From JAHFPN01 sp036559465 (lineage in GTDB: Bacteria; Pseudomonadota; Alphaproteobacteria; Rhizobiales; Xanthobacteraceae): a stretch of DNA of 64,000 nucleotides. The notes under the pieces are model-generated. The model had not been told where the DNA came from, ran no database searches, and was given only the letters and a program-made list of their open reading frames with translations. Numbering within the stretch: position 1 is the stretch's first letter; every line of letters begins with the position of its first letter. Of this stretch, positions 17,280 through 25,466 are shown one piece after another. A program made the translations under genes and the position numbers. Where the stretch lies: the NCBI GenBank assembly GCA_036559465.1, contig DATBTC010000072.1, positions 3,276 to 67,275 on the forward strand, given 5' to 3'.

Positions 17280-18707
17280 ATGATCCCCAAATACGCCGTC
17301 GCCCCGCTCATCGTCGCCAGCGCGCTGTTCATGGAGAACATCGACGCGACCGTGCTCACCACATCGCTGCCGGCGATCGCCGCCGACCTCAAGGAAGACC
17401 CGATCGCGCTGAAACTGGCGCTGACGTCATACCTGCTGTCGCTCGCTGTGTTCATCCCGGTATCGGGCTGGATGGCAGACCGTTTCGGCGCGCGCACCGT
17501 GTTCCTTGCCGCCATCGTCGTGTTCACGTTGGGCTCGGTCGCCTGTGGCTTCTCACAATCGCTGCTCGATTTCGTGCTGTACCGGATGCTGCAGGGCCTG
17601 GGCGGCGCGATGATGGTGCCGGTCGGGCGGCTGGTGATCGTGCGCACGGTGCCCAAGCACGAACTGGTGTCCGCGCTTGCCTGGCTCGTGGTGCCCGCGC
17701 TGATGGGCCCGCTGATCGGCCCGCCGCTCGGCGGCTTCATCACCACCTATTTCCACTGGCGCTGGATTTTCTGGATCAATATTCCGATCGGAATCCTGGG
17801 GCTAATCCTGGCCTCGCGCTTCATCGAAAACTTCCGTGAGAAAAACCCTCCGCCGCTCGATTTGCGCGGGTTTATGCTGCTCGGCATCGGCCTGGCTGGC
17901 ATCGCATTCGGCCTGACGACGATCGGGCAAGGCCTGCTTCCGGTGAGCGTGGCTGTGTTCATGCTTGCAGTCGGAACGGCGCTGGTCGTCGCCTATGTGC
18001 TGCACGCGCGGGGGACAAAAGCGCCGGTGCTCGACCTGAAGCTGCTGTCGGTACCCACGTTCCGTGCCAGCATCATCGGCGGGTCGCTGTTCCGGGTCGG
18101 TATCGGGGCGATGGTGTTTCTGCTGCCGCTGCTGTTTCAGCTCGGTTTCGAGCTGAGCGCGTTCGCGTCCGGCGCGCTCACGTTCGCCGGCGCCATCGGC
18201 GCGATCCTGATGCGCGCCACCGCCGCGCCGATCCTGCGCCGTTTCGGCATTAAGCGCGTGGTGGTCTATAACGCCGCAATCGCCGCCGGGATGATCGCCG
18301 CCTGTGCGCTGTTCGTGCCGGGGGTGACGCACGCGTTCATCATCGCGATGCTCCTGATCGGCGGCTTCTTCCGCTCGCTGCAGTTCACCAGCATGAATTC
18401 GTTGGCCTATGCCGATCTCGAAACCAAGTCGATGAGCCAGGCCACAAGCTTCACCAGCGTCGCACAGCAGCTCTCGATCTCGGCCGGCGTCACGGTGGCC
18501 GCGCTCGTGCTCGAAACGCTGCGCTACAGCCGCGGCACCAGCGCGATCCTGGTCTCGGATTTCCAGATCGCGTTCCTGATCGTGGGCGCGATTTCGCTCT
18601 CATGCATCCTGTTCGTGCTGCGGCTGCCGAAGGATGCGGGCTCGGCGCTCACTCGCCGGGTCGAGCAAGCGGAAGCCGCAGCGAGCGAAACCGACCGTCA
18701 GATCTGA
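17280..18707 (+). CDS. DHA2-family drug:H+ antiporter (EmrB/QacA type)
   Basis: A 475-residue MFS exporter predicted to have 14 helices. Helix 1 carries MENIDATVLTTSLPAIA, the DHA2 D-x-T-I-V-N-x-A-L-P-like motif. The loop is GWMADRFGARTVF, and motif C is GPLIGPPLGGFI. A GTG at 17274 is in frame two codons earlier; ATG 17280 is preferred. EmrB-type pumps normally pair with an EmrA periplasmic adaptor, but none is nearby. The last 10 bases overlap the 3' end of rlmE on the other strand. Confidence 0.88.
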   Translation: MIPKYAVAPLIVASALFMENIDATVLTTSLPAIAADLKEDPIALKLALTSYLLSLAVFIPVSGWMADRFGARTVFLAAIVVFTLGSVACGFSQSLLDFVLYRMLQGLGGAMMVPVGRLVIVRTVPKHELVSALAWLVVPALMGPLIGPPLGGFITTYFHWRWIFWINIPIGILGLILASRFIENFREKNPPPLDLRGFMLLGIGLAGIAFGLTTIGQGLLPVSVAVFMLAVGTALVVAYVLHARGTKAPVLDLKLLSVPTFRASIIGGSLFRVGIGAMVFLLPLLFQLGFELSAFASGALTFAGAIGAILMRATAAPILRRFGIKRVVVYNAAIAAGMIAACALFVPGVTHAFIIAMLLIGGFFRSLQFTSMNSLAYADLETKSMSQATSFTSVAQQLSISAGVTVAALVLETLRYSRGTSAILVSDFQIAFLIVGAISLSCILFVLRLPKDAGSALTRRVEQAEAAASETDRQI

Positions 18708-19375
18708 GACGCGCCGCGGAAGCCTTTGGCCAGCACGTAGAGCTCGGCGGAGCCAGTGCGGCTTGCGGGCGGCTTGACGTGCTTGACGCTCTCATATTCG
18801 CGCTTGAGCTCGGCGAGCAGCGTGGTCTCGGTGCCGCCCTGGATGACTTTGGCGAGAAAAACGCCGCCCGGCGCCAGCACCTCGCGGGCGAACTCGGCCG
18901 CGGCCTCGATCAGTGCCACGATGCGCAGGTGATCGGTCTTGCGGTGGCCGGTGGCGTTGGCGGCCATGTCGCACAGCACCACGTCGGCCTTGCCGCCGAG
19001 CATTTCCTGCAATCGCCCGGGCGCGGCGGGATCGAGAAAATCGAGCCGCAGAAACTCGACGCCGGGCATCGGTGCCATTTCCTGGATGTCGATAGCGACC
19101 ACGCGGCCCCTGCCCTCGGCGGCGCCGGTGCGCTCGGCGGCGATCTGGCTCCAGCCGCCCGGCGCAGCGCCGAGATCGACCACCAGCGCGCCGGGCTTCA
19201 GGAGACGATGCTTGTCGTCGATTTCCGCGAGCTTGTAGGCCGCCCGCGAACGCATTCCTTCGCGCTTGGCGCGACGCACATAGGGATCGTTTATCTGGCG
19301 TTGCAGCCAGGCGCGCGACGAAACGCTCCGCCCGCGCGCGGGGCGCAGTTTGGTGCGGCCGCGTTCGGCGCTCAT
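18698..19375 (-). CDS. rlmE: 23S rRNA (uridine-2552-2'-O)-methyltransferase
   Basis: Methylates U2552 in the A-loop of 23S rRNA with SAM. The 225-residue protein has the FtsJ/RlmE features: QRQINDPYVRRAKREGMRSRAAYKL with the first catalytic Lys, the SAM loop VDLGAAPGGWSQ, Asp in LCDMAANATGHRKTDH, Lys in VFLAKVIQGG and a C-terminal SRTGSAELYVLAKGF with the last catalytic Glu. The K-D-K-E tetrad is therefore complete. The start overlaps the stop of the ppx/gppA gene by 4 bases, so the two are translated together. Confidence 0.96.
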   Translation of the reverse strand: MSAERGRTKLRPARGRSVSSRAWLQRQINDPYVRRAKREGMRSRAAYKLAEIDDKHRLLKPGALVVDLGAAPGGWSQIAAERTGAAEGRGRVVAIDIQEMAPMPGVEFLRLDFLDPAAPGRLQEMLGGKADVVLCDMAANATGHRKTDHLRIVALIEAAAEFAREVLAPGGVFLAKVIQGGTETTLLAELKREYESVKHVKPPASRTGSAELYVLAKGFRGASQI

Positions 19376-20475
19376 TGCGCGGCCCGCGGCGCCCAGGCGC
19401 CGGCGGCGCGCATAAGCTCGATCAGCATGCCCTCCCGCAGGCCGCGGTCGGCGACCCGAAGCCGTTCATAGGGAAATACGTGGCGGATCGCCTCCAGAAT
19501 CGCGCAGCCAGCCAGCACCAGGTCTGCACGTTCAGCGCCGATGCATGGATTGGCCACGCGCTGCTCGTAGCTGCTGCGCGCGAGATGCTCGACCACGTCG
19601 GTGACCTGGCGCGCGTCGAGCCACAGGCCGTCGACGCGCTTGCGGTCATAGCGCTCGAGCTTGAGATGCACGCCGGCGATGGTGGTAACCGTGCCGGAGG
19701 TGCCAAGGAGATGCATGCCGTGCCCGCCGTTGGTTCCGGTGCGGGCGGCGAACTCGGCAATGGCGGGCTCGGCCTCGCCGATCATGGCGGCGAAGGTTTC
19801 GGCGGTTACCCGCTCGCCGCCATGACGTTCTGCCAGCGTCACGACGCCGAGCGGCAGCGAGATCCAGTCGCGCACCGAGGCGCTGGGCGGCCCGCGATCG
19901 ATCGCGCTGGCGCGGCCGAGCCAGGCCAGTTCCGAAGAGCCGCCGCCGATGTCGAACAGAATGGCACCATCTGCCTCGGGGTCGAGAAGGGAGGCACAGC
20001 CGCGCGCGGCGAGCGCCGCCTCGGTGCCGCGGTCCACAATCTCGAGCTCGAGCCCGGTCTCCTGCCGGACGCGGGTTAGGAATTCCTCGCCATTTTCGGC
20101 GGCGCGGCAGGCTTCGGTAGCGATCAGGCGGGAGCCGATGACGTGTTGCTGCTTGAGCTTGCCGGCGCAGACGCGCAGCGCTCCGATGGCGCGATCCATC
20201 GCGCCGTCCGCGAGCCTGCCGGTGCGCGAAAGCCCCTCGCCCAGTCGTACGATGCGCGAGAACGAGTCGACCACGCGGAAGGCTTCGCCGGTCGGCTGCG
20301 CCACCAAGAGACGGCAATTATTGGTGCCGAGATCGAGCGCCGCAAAGAGCCGACCGTGTCCGCCATGGCCGCGCGCCGCGCCGTGACGCGCATGCTCGCG
20401 CCAGCGCCGATGGCGCCTGCGCCTTCGCGTCGATCCGCTAGGCGCGGGCACGCCCGCGCGCGGCTCGTCCGTCAT
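19372..20475 (-). CDS. Ppx/GppA phosphatase family protein
   Basis: Predicted exopolyphosphatase or guanosine pentaphosphatase, 367 residues. After an Arg/His-rich leader of about 40 residues, the ASKHA-fold phosphate loop reads FAALDLGTNNCRLLVA, followed by FSRIVRLGEGL, the ATEACRAAENGEEFL segment and the second loop LFDIGGGSSELAWL. The C-terminal HD-like extension of long Ppx enzymes is absent, as is common in alphaproteobacteria. The basic N-terminal tail could bind polyanions, but this is inference. rlmE follows with a 4-base overlap. Confidence 0.92.
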   Translation of the reverse strand: MTDEPRAGVPAPSGSTRRRRRHRRWREHARHGAARGHGGHGRLFAALDLGTNNCRLLVAQPTGEAFRVVDSFSRIVRLGEGLSRTGRLADGAMDRAIGALRVCAGKLKQQHVIGSRLIATEACRAAENGEEFLTRVRQETGLELEIVDRGTEAALAARGCASLLDPEADGAILFDIGGGSSELAWLGRASAIDRGPPSASVRDWISLPLGVVTLAERHGGERVTAETFAAMIGEAEPAIAEFAARTGTNGGHGMHLLGTSGTVTTIAGVHLKLERYDRKRVDGLWLDARQVTDVVEHLARSSYEQRVANPCIGAERADLVLAGCAILEAIRHVFPYERLRVADRGLREGMLIELMRAAGAWAPRAAQ

Positions 20476-20654
20476 GACGGTCCTTTCCCGCGGGACCGGA
20501 GCCAGGGGCTCAACGGCGTGCGCGGTAAGCTCTGTTTCTCAGTTGGAGTCAGTCTAACAAGGGCGGGCGATTTCGCAACTCGCGCGTTGAGCCCGGTCCT
20601 TGCAACCGCAGCGCGGGACCCATAGTTTGCCGCGCGCGAGGCCCGAGGCGCTTC

Positions 20655-21443
20655 ATGGCGATGGAATTCACCGGCAAGATCGTCGTCGTCACCGGTGGCA
20701 GCCGCGGCATCGGGCGCGCCATTGCAACGGCCTTCGCCCGCGAAGGCGCGCAGACGGTGATCGCCGCGAAATCCGAGCAAAACCTCGCAACCGCCGCCGA
20801 CGCGATCGAAAAGACCGGCAGCGCGCGGCCGCTGACCTTCGCCGGAGACCTGCGCAAGCCCGAGACCTGCGAGGCCTTGTTTCGTCAGGTCGAGCAGCAG
20901 TGCGGTCGCTGCAACATCCTCGTGCATTCGGCGGGCGCGACGCGCAGCGGCGCATTTCTCGAACTCCCCGACGAGGCGTGGACCGACGGCTTCGCGCTGA
21001 AATTCCTGTCCGCCGTGCGCCTGTCGCGACTGTTCTGGCCGATGCTGAAACAGAGCAAAGGGCACGTGCTCGCGGTGGTCGGCAGCGCGGCCCGCACGCC
21101 GGACCCGATGTTCACGATCGGCGGCTCAGTGAACGCGGCGATGGCCAATTTCGCCAAGGCGCTGGCCGGTCTCGGCAAGCGCGAGAGCGTGAACGTCAAT
21201 GTGATCCATCCGGGAATCACAGAGACCGACCGGGTGACGGACCTGTTTCGCGCCCGCGCCGCAGCCGAAGGCATCTCGATCGAGAAAGCGGTGGAGAAGG
21301 CCCTCGCCGCCCAGGGCATCGCGCGCATCGGCAAGCCCGAGGACGTGGCGGAGCTTGCGCTGTTTCTGTGCAGCGAGCGGGCGCGCCATATCCAGGGCAT
21401 TGCGATCGCGGTGGACGGCGGCGCGACACCGGGGTTCTACTGA
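20655..21443 (+). CDS. SDR family protein lacking the catalytic Tyr/Lys pair
   Basis: A 262-residue short-chain dehydrogenase-like protein. The cofactor loop TGGSRGIG (13-20), the HSAGATRSG segment and the C-terminal VDGGATPGFY are normal. The catalytic Ser is present (VVGSAAR, Ser144), but the YxxxK motif is missing. Where it should be, the sequence reads IGGSVNAAMANFAKAL (about 155-170), with Gly for Tyr and Asn or Ala for Lys. It may bind NAD(P) without normal dehydrogenase chemistry, or use other residues. The gene is alone and divergent from the ppx/gppA gene. Confidence 0.82.
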   Translation: MAMEFTGKIVVVTGGSRGIGRAIATAFAREGAQTVIAAKSEQNLATAADAIEKTGSARPLTFAGDLRKPETCEALFRQVEQQCGRCNILVHSAGATRSGAFLELPDEAWTDGFALKFLSAVRLSRLFWPMLKQSKGHVLAVVGSAARTPDPMFTIGGSVNAAMANFAKALAGLGKRESVNVNVIHPGITETDRVTDLFRARAAAEGISIEKAVEKALAAQGIARIGKPEDVAELALFLCSERARHIQGIAIAVDGGATPGFY

Positions 21444-21451
21444 AACGAAAA

Positions 21452-21473
21452 CGGCCGGCCCGAAGGCCGGCCG
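21452..21473. terminator. Perfect 9-bp hairpin between convergent genes
   Basis: Arms CGGCCGGCC and GGCCGGCCG enclose a CGAA loop. On the minus strand the stem is followed by TTTTCGTTT, which fits an intrinsic terminator for the small secreted-protein gene. On the plus strand it is followed by CTTTGCT and may end the SDR gene as well. Its arm sequence resembles the hairpin at 24548-24572. Confidence 0.7.
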
Positions 21474-21495
21474 CTTTGCTCAGATACGCCGCACC

Positions 21496-21786
21496 TTATT
21501 CGCCAGCGCTGCTGCCGCTGCCGCCAACGGCCGTAGCCTCGGCGCGGCGGAACTGATTCTCTTCCGTGCTCACGAACCGCTCGGCGATCCACTGCGAAGC
21601 CGGAACCTGGAATGACCCGGCGGTCGTCACGGTCTGCGGGGCATAGATCGTGGCCGTGTCGAACCAAGCGCCGTAGACCGGCTCCTGGTTTGCGATAGAA
21701 TCCGGCGCCGCTTCCTCAGCGAGGCCGAACGCCGATGTGCCAGCCGCAAACACCATGGCGAGGGCAAGGGTTTTGATGGATTTCAT
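21496..21786 (-). CDS. Small secreted protein of unknown function
   Basis: A 96-residue protein starting MKSIKTLALAMVFAAG, with AGGAG eight bases upstream; a longer frame to 21888 lacks support. A signal peptide ends near ...SAFGLAEE. The mature part contains APDSIANQEPVYGAWFDTATIYAPQ and SQWIAERFVSTEENQFRR, then a Gly/Ser tail. No known domain is recognised and there are no cysteines in the mature form. Probably periplasmic. It has its own terminator hairpin and faces away from the PNPOx-family gene. Confidence 0.7.
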   Translation of the reverse strand: MKSIKTLALAMVFAAGTSAFGLAEEAAPDSIANQEPVYGAWFDTATIYAPQTVTTAGSFQVPASQWIAERFVSTEENQFRRAEATAVGGSGSSAGE

Positions 21787-21991
21787 TTTCTCTCTCCTGC
21801 ACGTTATGAACAACAACGCAGGCAACCTAGGCGGGGAACTAGGAATGAAAACGTCCGCGGCTTGACGAACTGGGAGTGTCGGCAACAATCCGTTGCCATC
21901 GCAGCGACGATTGAAGAAAATTTTCGCGCGAATGGTATCGACGATTTTATCATTTCAGCGGGTCATTACCCGACTGCCAAAGGAGAAACCC

Positions 21992-22594
21992 ATGCCCCAC
22001 TCCATCATGTTTCACGAGGGCAACCGGCGCCTGCAGGACGAATTCGACAGCCGCAAAATCTCCGACCGGCTGGAGGAAAAGCTAACGCGCGCCCGTTTCA
22101 GCGACGAGGACAAAGCATTTGTCGAAAATTCGATCTTCTTCTTCATCGCTACCGCCGACGCGGAGGGCCGGCCGGACTGCTCATTCAAGGGCGGCAGCCC
22201 CGGCTTCGTGCGCGTGAGCGCGCCCGACGAGCTCGTGTTTCCCGACTATGACGGCAACGGCATGTTCAAGAGTCTGGGCAATATCGAGGTCAATCCGAAT
22301 GTCGGCTTGCTGTTCGTCGATTTCTTCAAGCCCAAGCGCCTGCGTATCAACGGCACCGCCTCGGTGCGGCGTGACGATCCGCTGCTGCAGCACACCGTTG
22401 GCGCGCAGCTCATCGTGCGTGTAAGAGCGCGCGCGATTTTCCCCAATTGCCCGCGCTATATCCCGACGCTGCAGCTGGTGGAGCCTTCGAAATACGCGCC
22501 GCAGCCCGGCACAGAGTTTCCGGAACCAGGCTGGAAGAGCTTCCCTGACTTCGCGCCGGTGATGCACCCGCGGCAGCCGACCTATAAGGGCTAG
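21992..22594 (+). CDS. Pyridoxamine 5'-phosphate oxidase family protein
   Basis: A 200-residue flavin-binding split-barrel protein. The ATG at 21992 has AGGAG ten bases upstream; the frame extends upstream to 21893 without support. The segments FFIATADAEGRPDCSFKGGSPGFVRV, FPDYDGNGMFKSLGNIEVNPNVGLLFVDF and RLRINGTASV form the FMN-binding barrel. Such proteins are often annotated as pyridoxamine-phosphate oxidase, but this subgroup more likely acts as an F420- or FMN-dependent reductase of unknown substrate and not as PdxH. Its end overlaps the aspartate dehydrogenase gene by 4 bases, convergently. Confidence 0.85.
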   Translation: MPHSIMFHEGNRRLQDEFDSRKISDRLEEKLTRARFSDEDKAFVENSIFFFIATADAEGRPDCSFKGGSPGFVRVSAPDELVFPDYDGNGMFKSLGNIEVNPNVGLLFVDFFKPKRLRINGTASVRRDDPLLQHTVGAQLIVRVRARAIFPNCPRYIPTLQLVEPSKYAPQPGTEFPEPGWKSFPDFAPVMHPRQPTYKG

Positions 22595-23397
22595 GTCCCA
22601 ACCCTCAGCGGCGCGGCCAACTTGCGTAGCGCCGCCAGCACCGAGAGCGCCGTGATCCGGCCGGTCTTTGGGTTTTCCGAGGGCACGTTCTCGATCGTCA
22701 TGCTGAAGCGGGCGGAGTCGGCATCGACCTCGATCGTGTGGCAGTTGCGGTTGATCGACGGATCGGCCCAGATCTCGACCATGGTACGGTCGGGGCCGAT
22801 GCCGGCGAGCGACAGCGCAGCGGCGACGTTCAGATTTTCGGGAAAGCCAGAAGCGGCCTCGCGCGCGCTGCCGCTGAAGACGCGTTTGGCTTCCGTCAGG
22901 CCCTCGACCGAAATTCCGTTCGTTACAAGGTAGGTCGCGCCGGCGAGGCCGCGCGGCGGCTTGCGTGTGGTCATGCGGATGGAGTGGATAGTCCCCTCGG
23001 CAGCCGCGGTGACGGCATCGAGGCCCAACAGTGCGCCGGTCGGCACGATGATCTGGCCGCCGCGAGACTTGGCGAGCTCGATCAGCTCCGGGCGCAGAAG
23101 CAGCGCGCCGCAGGAGAGAACCATCACGCGCTTGCCGGCCTCGAGCATCGGCCGGCATACTTGCTCGAGAATCTCAGGCGGCGCGCATTCGACCACGAGA
23201 TCGGCGCGCGCGGGGATTTCGACAAGCCCCACGACCGGGCATGCGATATGCTGGGCCTCGCGCCAGGCTTTCGCCTTCGCTGCGTCGCGCGCAGAAATGC
23301 AAGCGAGCGTCAGGCCCGGCATGCCGTCCGCGAGCCGGCGCGCGAGCACGCGGCCGATGGCGCCGAGACCGGCGATTCCGACACGGATCGTAGTCAT
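22591..23397 (-). CDS. nadX: L-aspartate dehydrogenase
   Basis: Predicted to oxidise L-aspartate to iminoaspartate, or to aminate oxaloacetate in reverse. The 268 residues begin MTTIRVGIAGLGAIGRVLA with the Rossmann GxGxxG. They continue with VVECAPPEILEQV, a GALLGLDAVTAAAEG segment, RKPPRGLAG, ENLNVAAALSLAGIGPDRT and the His-bearing NRNCHTIEVDAD. These are the NadX motifs. It could feed NAD synthesis or, given the divergent Bug protein and HpaI-type aldolase, dicarboxylate metabolism. The start at 23397 is chosen over an upstream extension to 23448 that lacks homology. Confidence 0.85.
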   Translation of the reverse strand: MTTIRVGIAGLGAIGRVLARRLADGMPGLTLACISARDAAKAKAWREAQHIACPVVGLVEIPARADLVVECAPPEILEQVCRPMLEAGKRVMVLSCGALLLRPELIELAKSRGGQIIVPTGALLGLDAVTAAAEGTIHSIRMTTRKPPRGLAGATYLVTNGISVEGLTEAKRVFSGSAREAASGFPENLNVAAALSLAGIGPDRTMVEIWADPSINRNCHTIEVDADSARFSMTIENVPSENPKTGRITALSVLAALRKLAAPLRVGT

Positions 23398-23511
23398 GAA
23401 TGACTCCGGCCGAGTGTGACCTGCATATGCGCGCCGGTCCCGAGCCACAAGCGGCGGCTTGACCCTGCCCGCCGGGCACGCAAATCTCAGTCAAACGAAC
23501 GGGAGGATGTT

Positions 23512-24492
23512 ATGCACAAGACCATTTTCGGCGCGGTGCTTGCATCATTGCTCACACTCACCGGCATCGCTTCGGCACAGGAATGGCCGTCGCGAGCGGT
23601 GACCATGGTGGTTCCCTTCGCCGCCGGCGGGCCACAGGACACGATCGCGCGCGTTGTCGCGGCGGGCCTCGGTGAAATCCTTGGACAACAGGTCGTCATC
23701 GAAAATATCGGCGGCTCCGGCGGCATGCTGGGCGGCGACAACGTCGCGCGCGCGGCACCGGACGGCTACAAGTTCGGCCTCGGCACGGTCGGCACCCACG
23801 CTCAGGGCCAGACACTTTACAAGAAGCCGCTCTATAACTCGGTGACCGATTTCACTCCGGTCGGGCTGATCGCGGAGACGCCGATCGCGCTCCTTGTGCG
23901 CAAGGGTCTGCCGGTGAGCAACCTTCAGGAATTCATCGCTTACGCCAAAGCGAACCAAGCGAAAATGTCGTTCGGCTCGGCGGGTCCGGGTTCGGCCACT
24001 CATCTCGGCTGCGTCGTGGTCAATATGGTGCTCAGCCTCAAGGTCGAGCACATCGCCTATCGTGGCACCGGTCCAGCGATGAAGGACCTGATGGGCGACA
24101 GCACCATCGACTACATCTGCGATATCATCAATACGGCGAAGCCCCAGATCGAGGGCGGCACCGTCAAGGGCCTCGCGATCATGACCAAGGTGCGCTCGCC
24201 GGTGCTGCCGAATCTCGCGACCGGACTCGAGCAAGGCGTCAAGGATTTCGAGGCCTATACCTGGACGGCATTCTTCCTGCCCAAGGGCACGCCCGATGCG
24301 ATCGTGAAGAAGCTGAATGCCGCTATCGTGAAGACCATCAACACGCCGGCGGTGCGCGAACGACTACAGGGCATGGGCGCGCAGGTAGTGTCCAACGACC
24401 GCGCCACGCCGGAATACCTCGCGAAGTTCGTCCCCTCCGAAATCCAGAAATGGGCCGCGCCGATCAAGGCGAGCGGGGTGACGGTGGATTGA
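23512..24492 (+). CDS. Bug-type (TctC) tripartite tricarboxylate transporter binding protein
   Basis: A 326-residue periplasmic solute-binding protein, starting at the ATG at 23512 behind GGGAGG. A signal peptide MHKTIFGAVLASLLTLTGIASAQ precedes EWPSRAVTMVVPFAAGGPQDTIAR, the Bug-family opening, with VVIENIGGSGGMLGGDNVARAAPDGY. The ligand is normally a carboxylate held by main-chain contacts through two waters. There are no TctA or TctB membrane subunits nearby, the usual state for Bug expansions. The next gene, an HpaI-type aldolase, is 105 bases downstream after a strong hairpin, which suggests a linked substrate. Confidence 0.93.
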   Translation: MHKTIFGAVLASLLTLTGIASAQEWPSRAVTMVVPFAAGGPQDTIARVVAAGLGEILGQQVVIENIGGSGGMLGGDNVARAAPDGYKFGLGTVGTHAQGQTLYKKPLYNSVTDFTPVGLIAETPIALLVRKGLPVSNLQEFIAYAKANQAKMSFGSAGPGSATHLGCVVVNMVLSLKVEHIAYRGTGPAMKDLMGDSTIDYICDIINTAKPQIEGGTVKGLAIMTKVRSPVLPNLATGLEQGVKDFEAYTWTAFFLPKGTPDAIVKKLNAAIVKTINTPAVRERLQGMGAQVVSNDRATPEYLAKFVPSEIQKWAAPIKASGVTVD

Positions 24493-24547
24493 CGCGTGCG
24501 CGATCGAGCGCCGCTGAGATTCCAAACCTCGGCCTGAACATCTCCTG

Positions 24548-24572
24548 CGGCCGGCCCCTGTCGGGCCGGCCG
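24548..24572 (+). repeat. Perfect 10-bp hairpin between Bug and aldolase genes
   Basis: Arms CGGCCGGCCC and GGGCCGGCCG flank the loop CTGTC. No T-run follows, so it is unlikely to be a full terminator. A stem after a binding-protein gene often stabilises the upstream mRNA and lowers distal expression, which is a plausible role here. Confidence 0.65.
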
Positions 24573-24597
24573 TCGCGCGAAACAGAGCGGAACCTCC

Positions 24598-25362
24598 ATG
24601 CAACTCCAACGCAATTCCTTCAAGCAAGCGCTCGCGGCGAGCCGGCTGCAAATCGGGCTCTGGTGCAGTCTTACCAGCAACGTTGCGGCCGAGATCGTCG
24701 CCGACAGCGGCTTCGACTGGCTGTTGCTCGACGGCGAACACGCACCGAACGAAATTCCGGGCTTGCTGTCGCAATTGCAGGCCGTCCGGCACGGCCCGGC
24801 GGCGCCCGTGGTGCGCGTGGCGTGGAACGATCTGGTGATGATCAAGCGGGCGCTCGATATCGGCGCGCAATCCTTGCTGGTTCCCCTCGTCGACAATGCC
24901 GAACAGGCGAAGCGAGCCGTGCAAGCGACGCGCTATCCGCCGGGCGGCAACCGCGGAGTCGCGGGCAGCACGCGCGCCGCCGGCTACGGCCGAATTCCCA
25001 ACTATCTGAAAACAGCGAACGAGGAAATCTGCGTCATCGTTCAGGCCGAGACGCGCAGCGCGCTCGACCGGATCGAGGAAATTGCGAAGGTCGAGGGAGT
25101 CGATGGAGTCTTTATCGGCCCCAACGATCTCGCTGCTTCGCTCGGCCATACCGGCAACACCCAGCATCCCGATGTTCAGAAGGCGATCGAGGACGCGGGC
25201 CGGCGGTTGCGGGCGGCTGGTAAGGCGGCCGGCATCCTCGCGTTTCCGGAGGAAGAAGCGCGGCGCTATATCGGCTGGGGCTACAGTTTCGTCGCCGTCG
25301 GCGGCGACACGGCGCTGCTGGCCAATGGCGCGGATGCGCTGGCGAAGAAATTCAGGGCCTGA
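24598..25362 (+). CDS. HpcH/HpaI family aldolase (4-hydroxy-2-oxoheptanedioate aldolase type)
   Basis: A class II pyruvate-dependent aldolase of 254 residues. The conserved features are FDWLLLDGEHAPNE near 40 (general base His), VRVAWNDLVMIKRALDIGAQSLLVPLV, the metal ligand Glu in VIVQAETRSALDRIEEI and the Asp in VDGVFIGPNDLAASLGH. The family cleaves 4-hydroxy-2-oxo acids to pyruvate and an aldehyde, with loose specificity. No homoprotocatechuate pathway genes surround it, so it is probably a general 2-keto-3-deoxy-sugar-acid-type aldolase. Likely cotranscribed with the Bug gene. Confidence 0.92.
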   Translation: MQLQRNSFKQALAASRLQIGLWCSLTSNVAAEIVADSGFDWLLLDGEHAPNEIPGLLSQLQAVRHGPAAPVVRVAWNDLVMIKRALDIGAQSLLVPLVDNAEQAKRAVQATRYPPGGNRGVAGSTRAAGYGRIPNYLKTANEEICVIVQAETRSALDRIEEIAKVEGVDGVFIGPNDLAASLGHTGNTQHPDVQKAIEDAGRRLRAAGKAAGILAFPEEEARRYIGWGYSFVAVGGDTALLANGADALAKKFRA

Positions 25363-25466
25363 TGGGGCTCACGGACTTTTGACAAGCTCGTCGAAGGGCG
25401 CCTGCAATCGCGCACTATACTCTAGGATCATTCGCGCGGCGCAGCCGCTGCCCAAGGGAGGCCCCT

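Noticed and set aside
15947..17746. 599-residue form of the MFS transporter
   Set aside because: The part upstream of 17146 overlaps the divergent DHA2 gene and has no membrane or family features.
25379..25421. TTGACA and TATACT before the redoxin gene
   Set aside because: The two elements are 31 bases apart, far from the 16-18 expected for a sigma-70 promoter.
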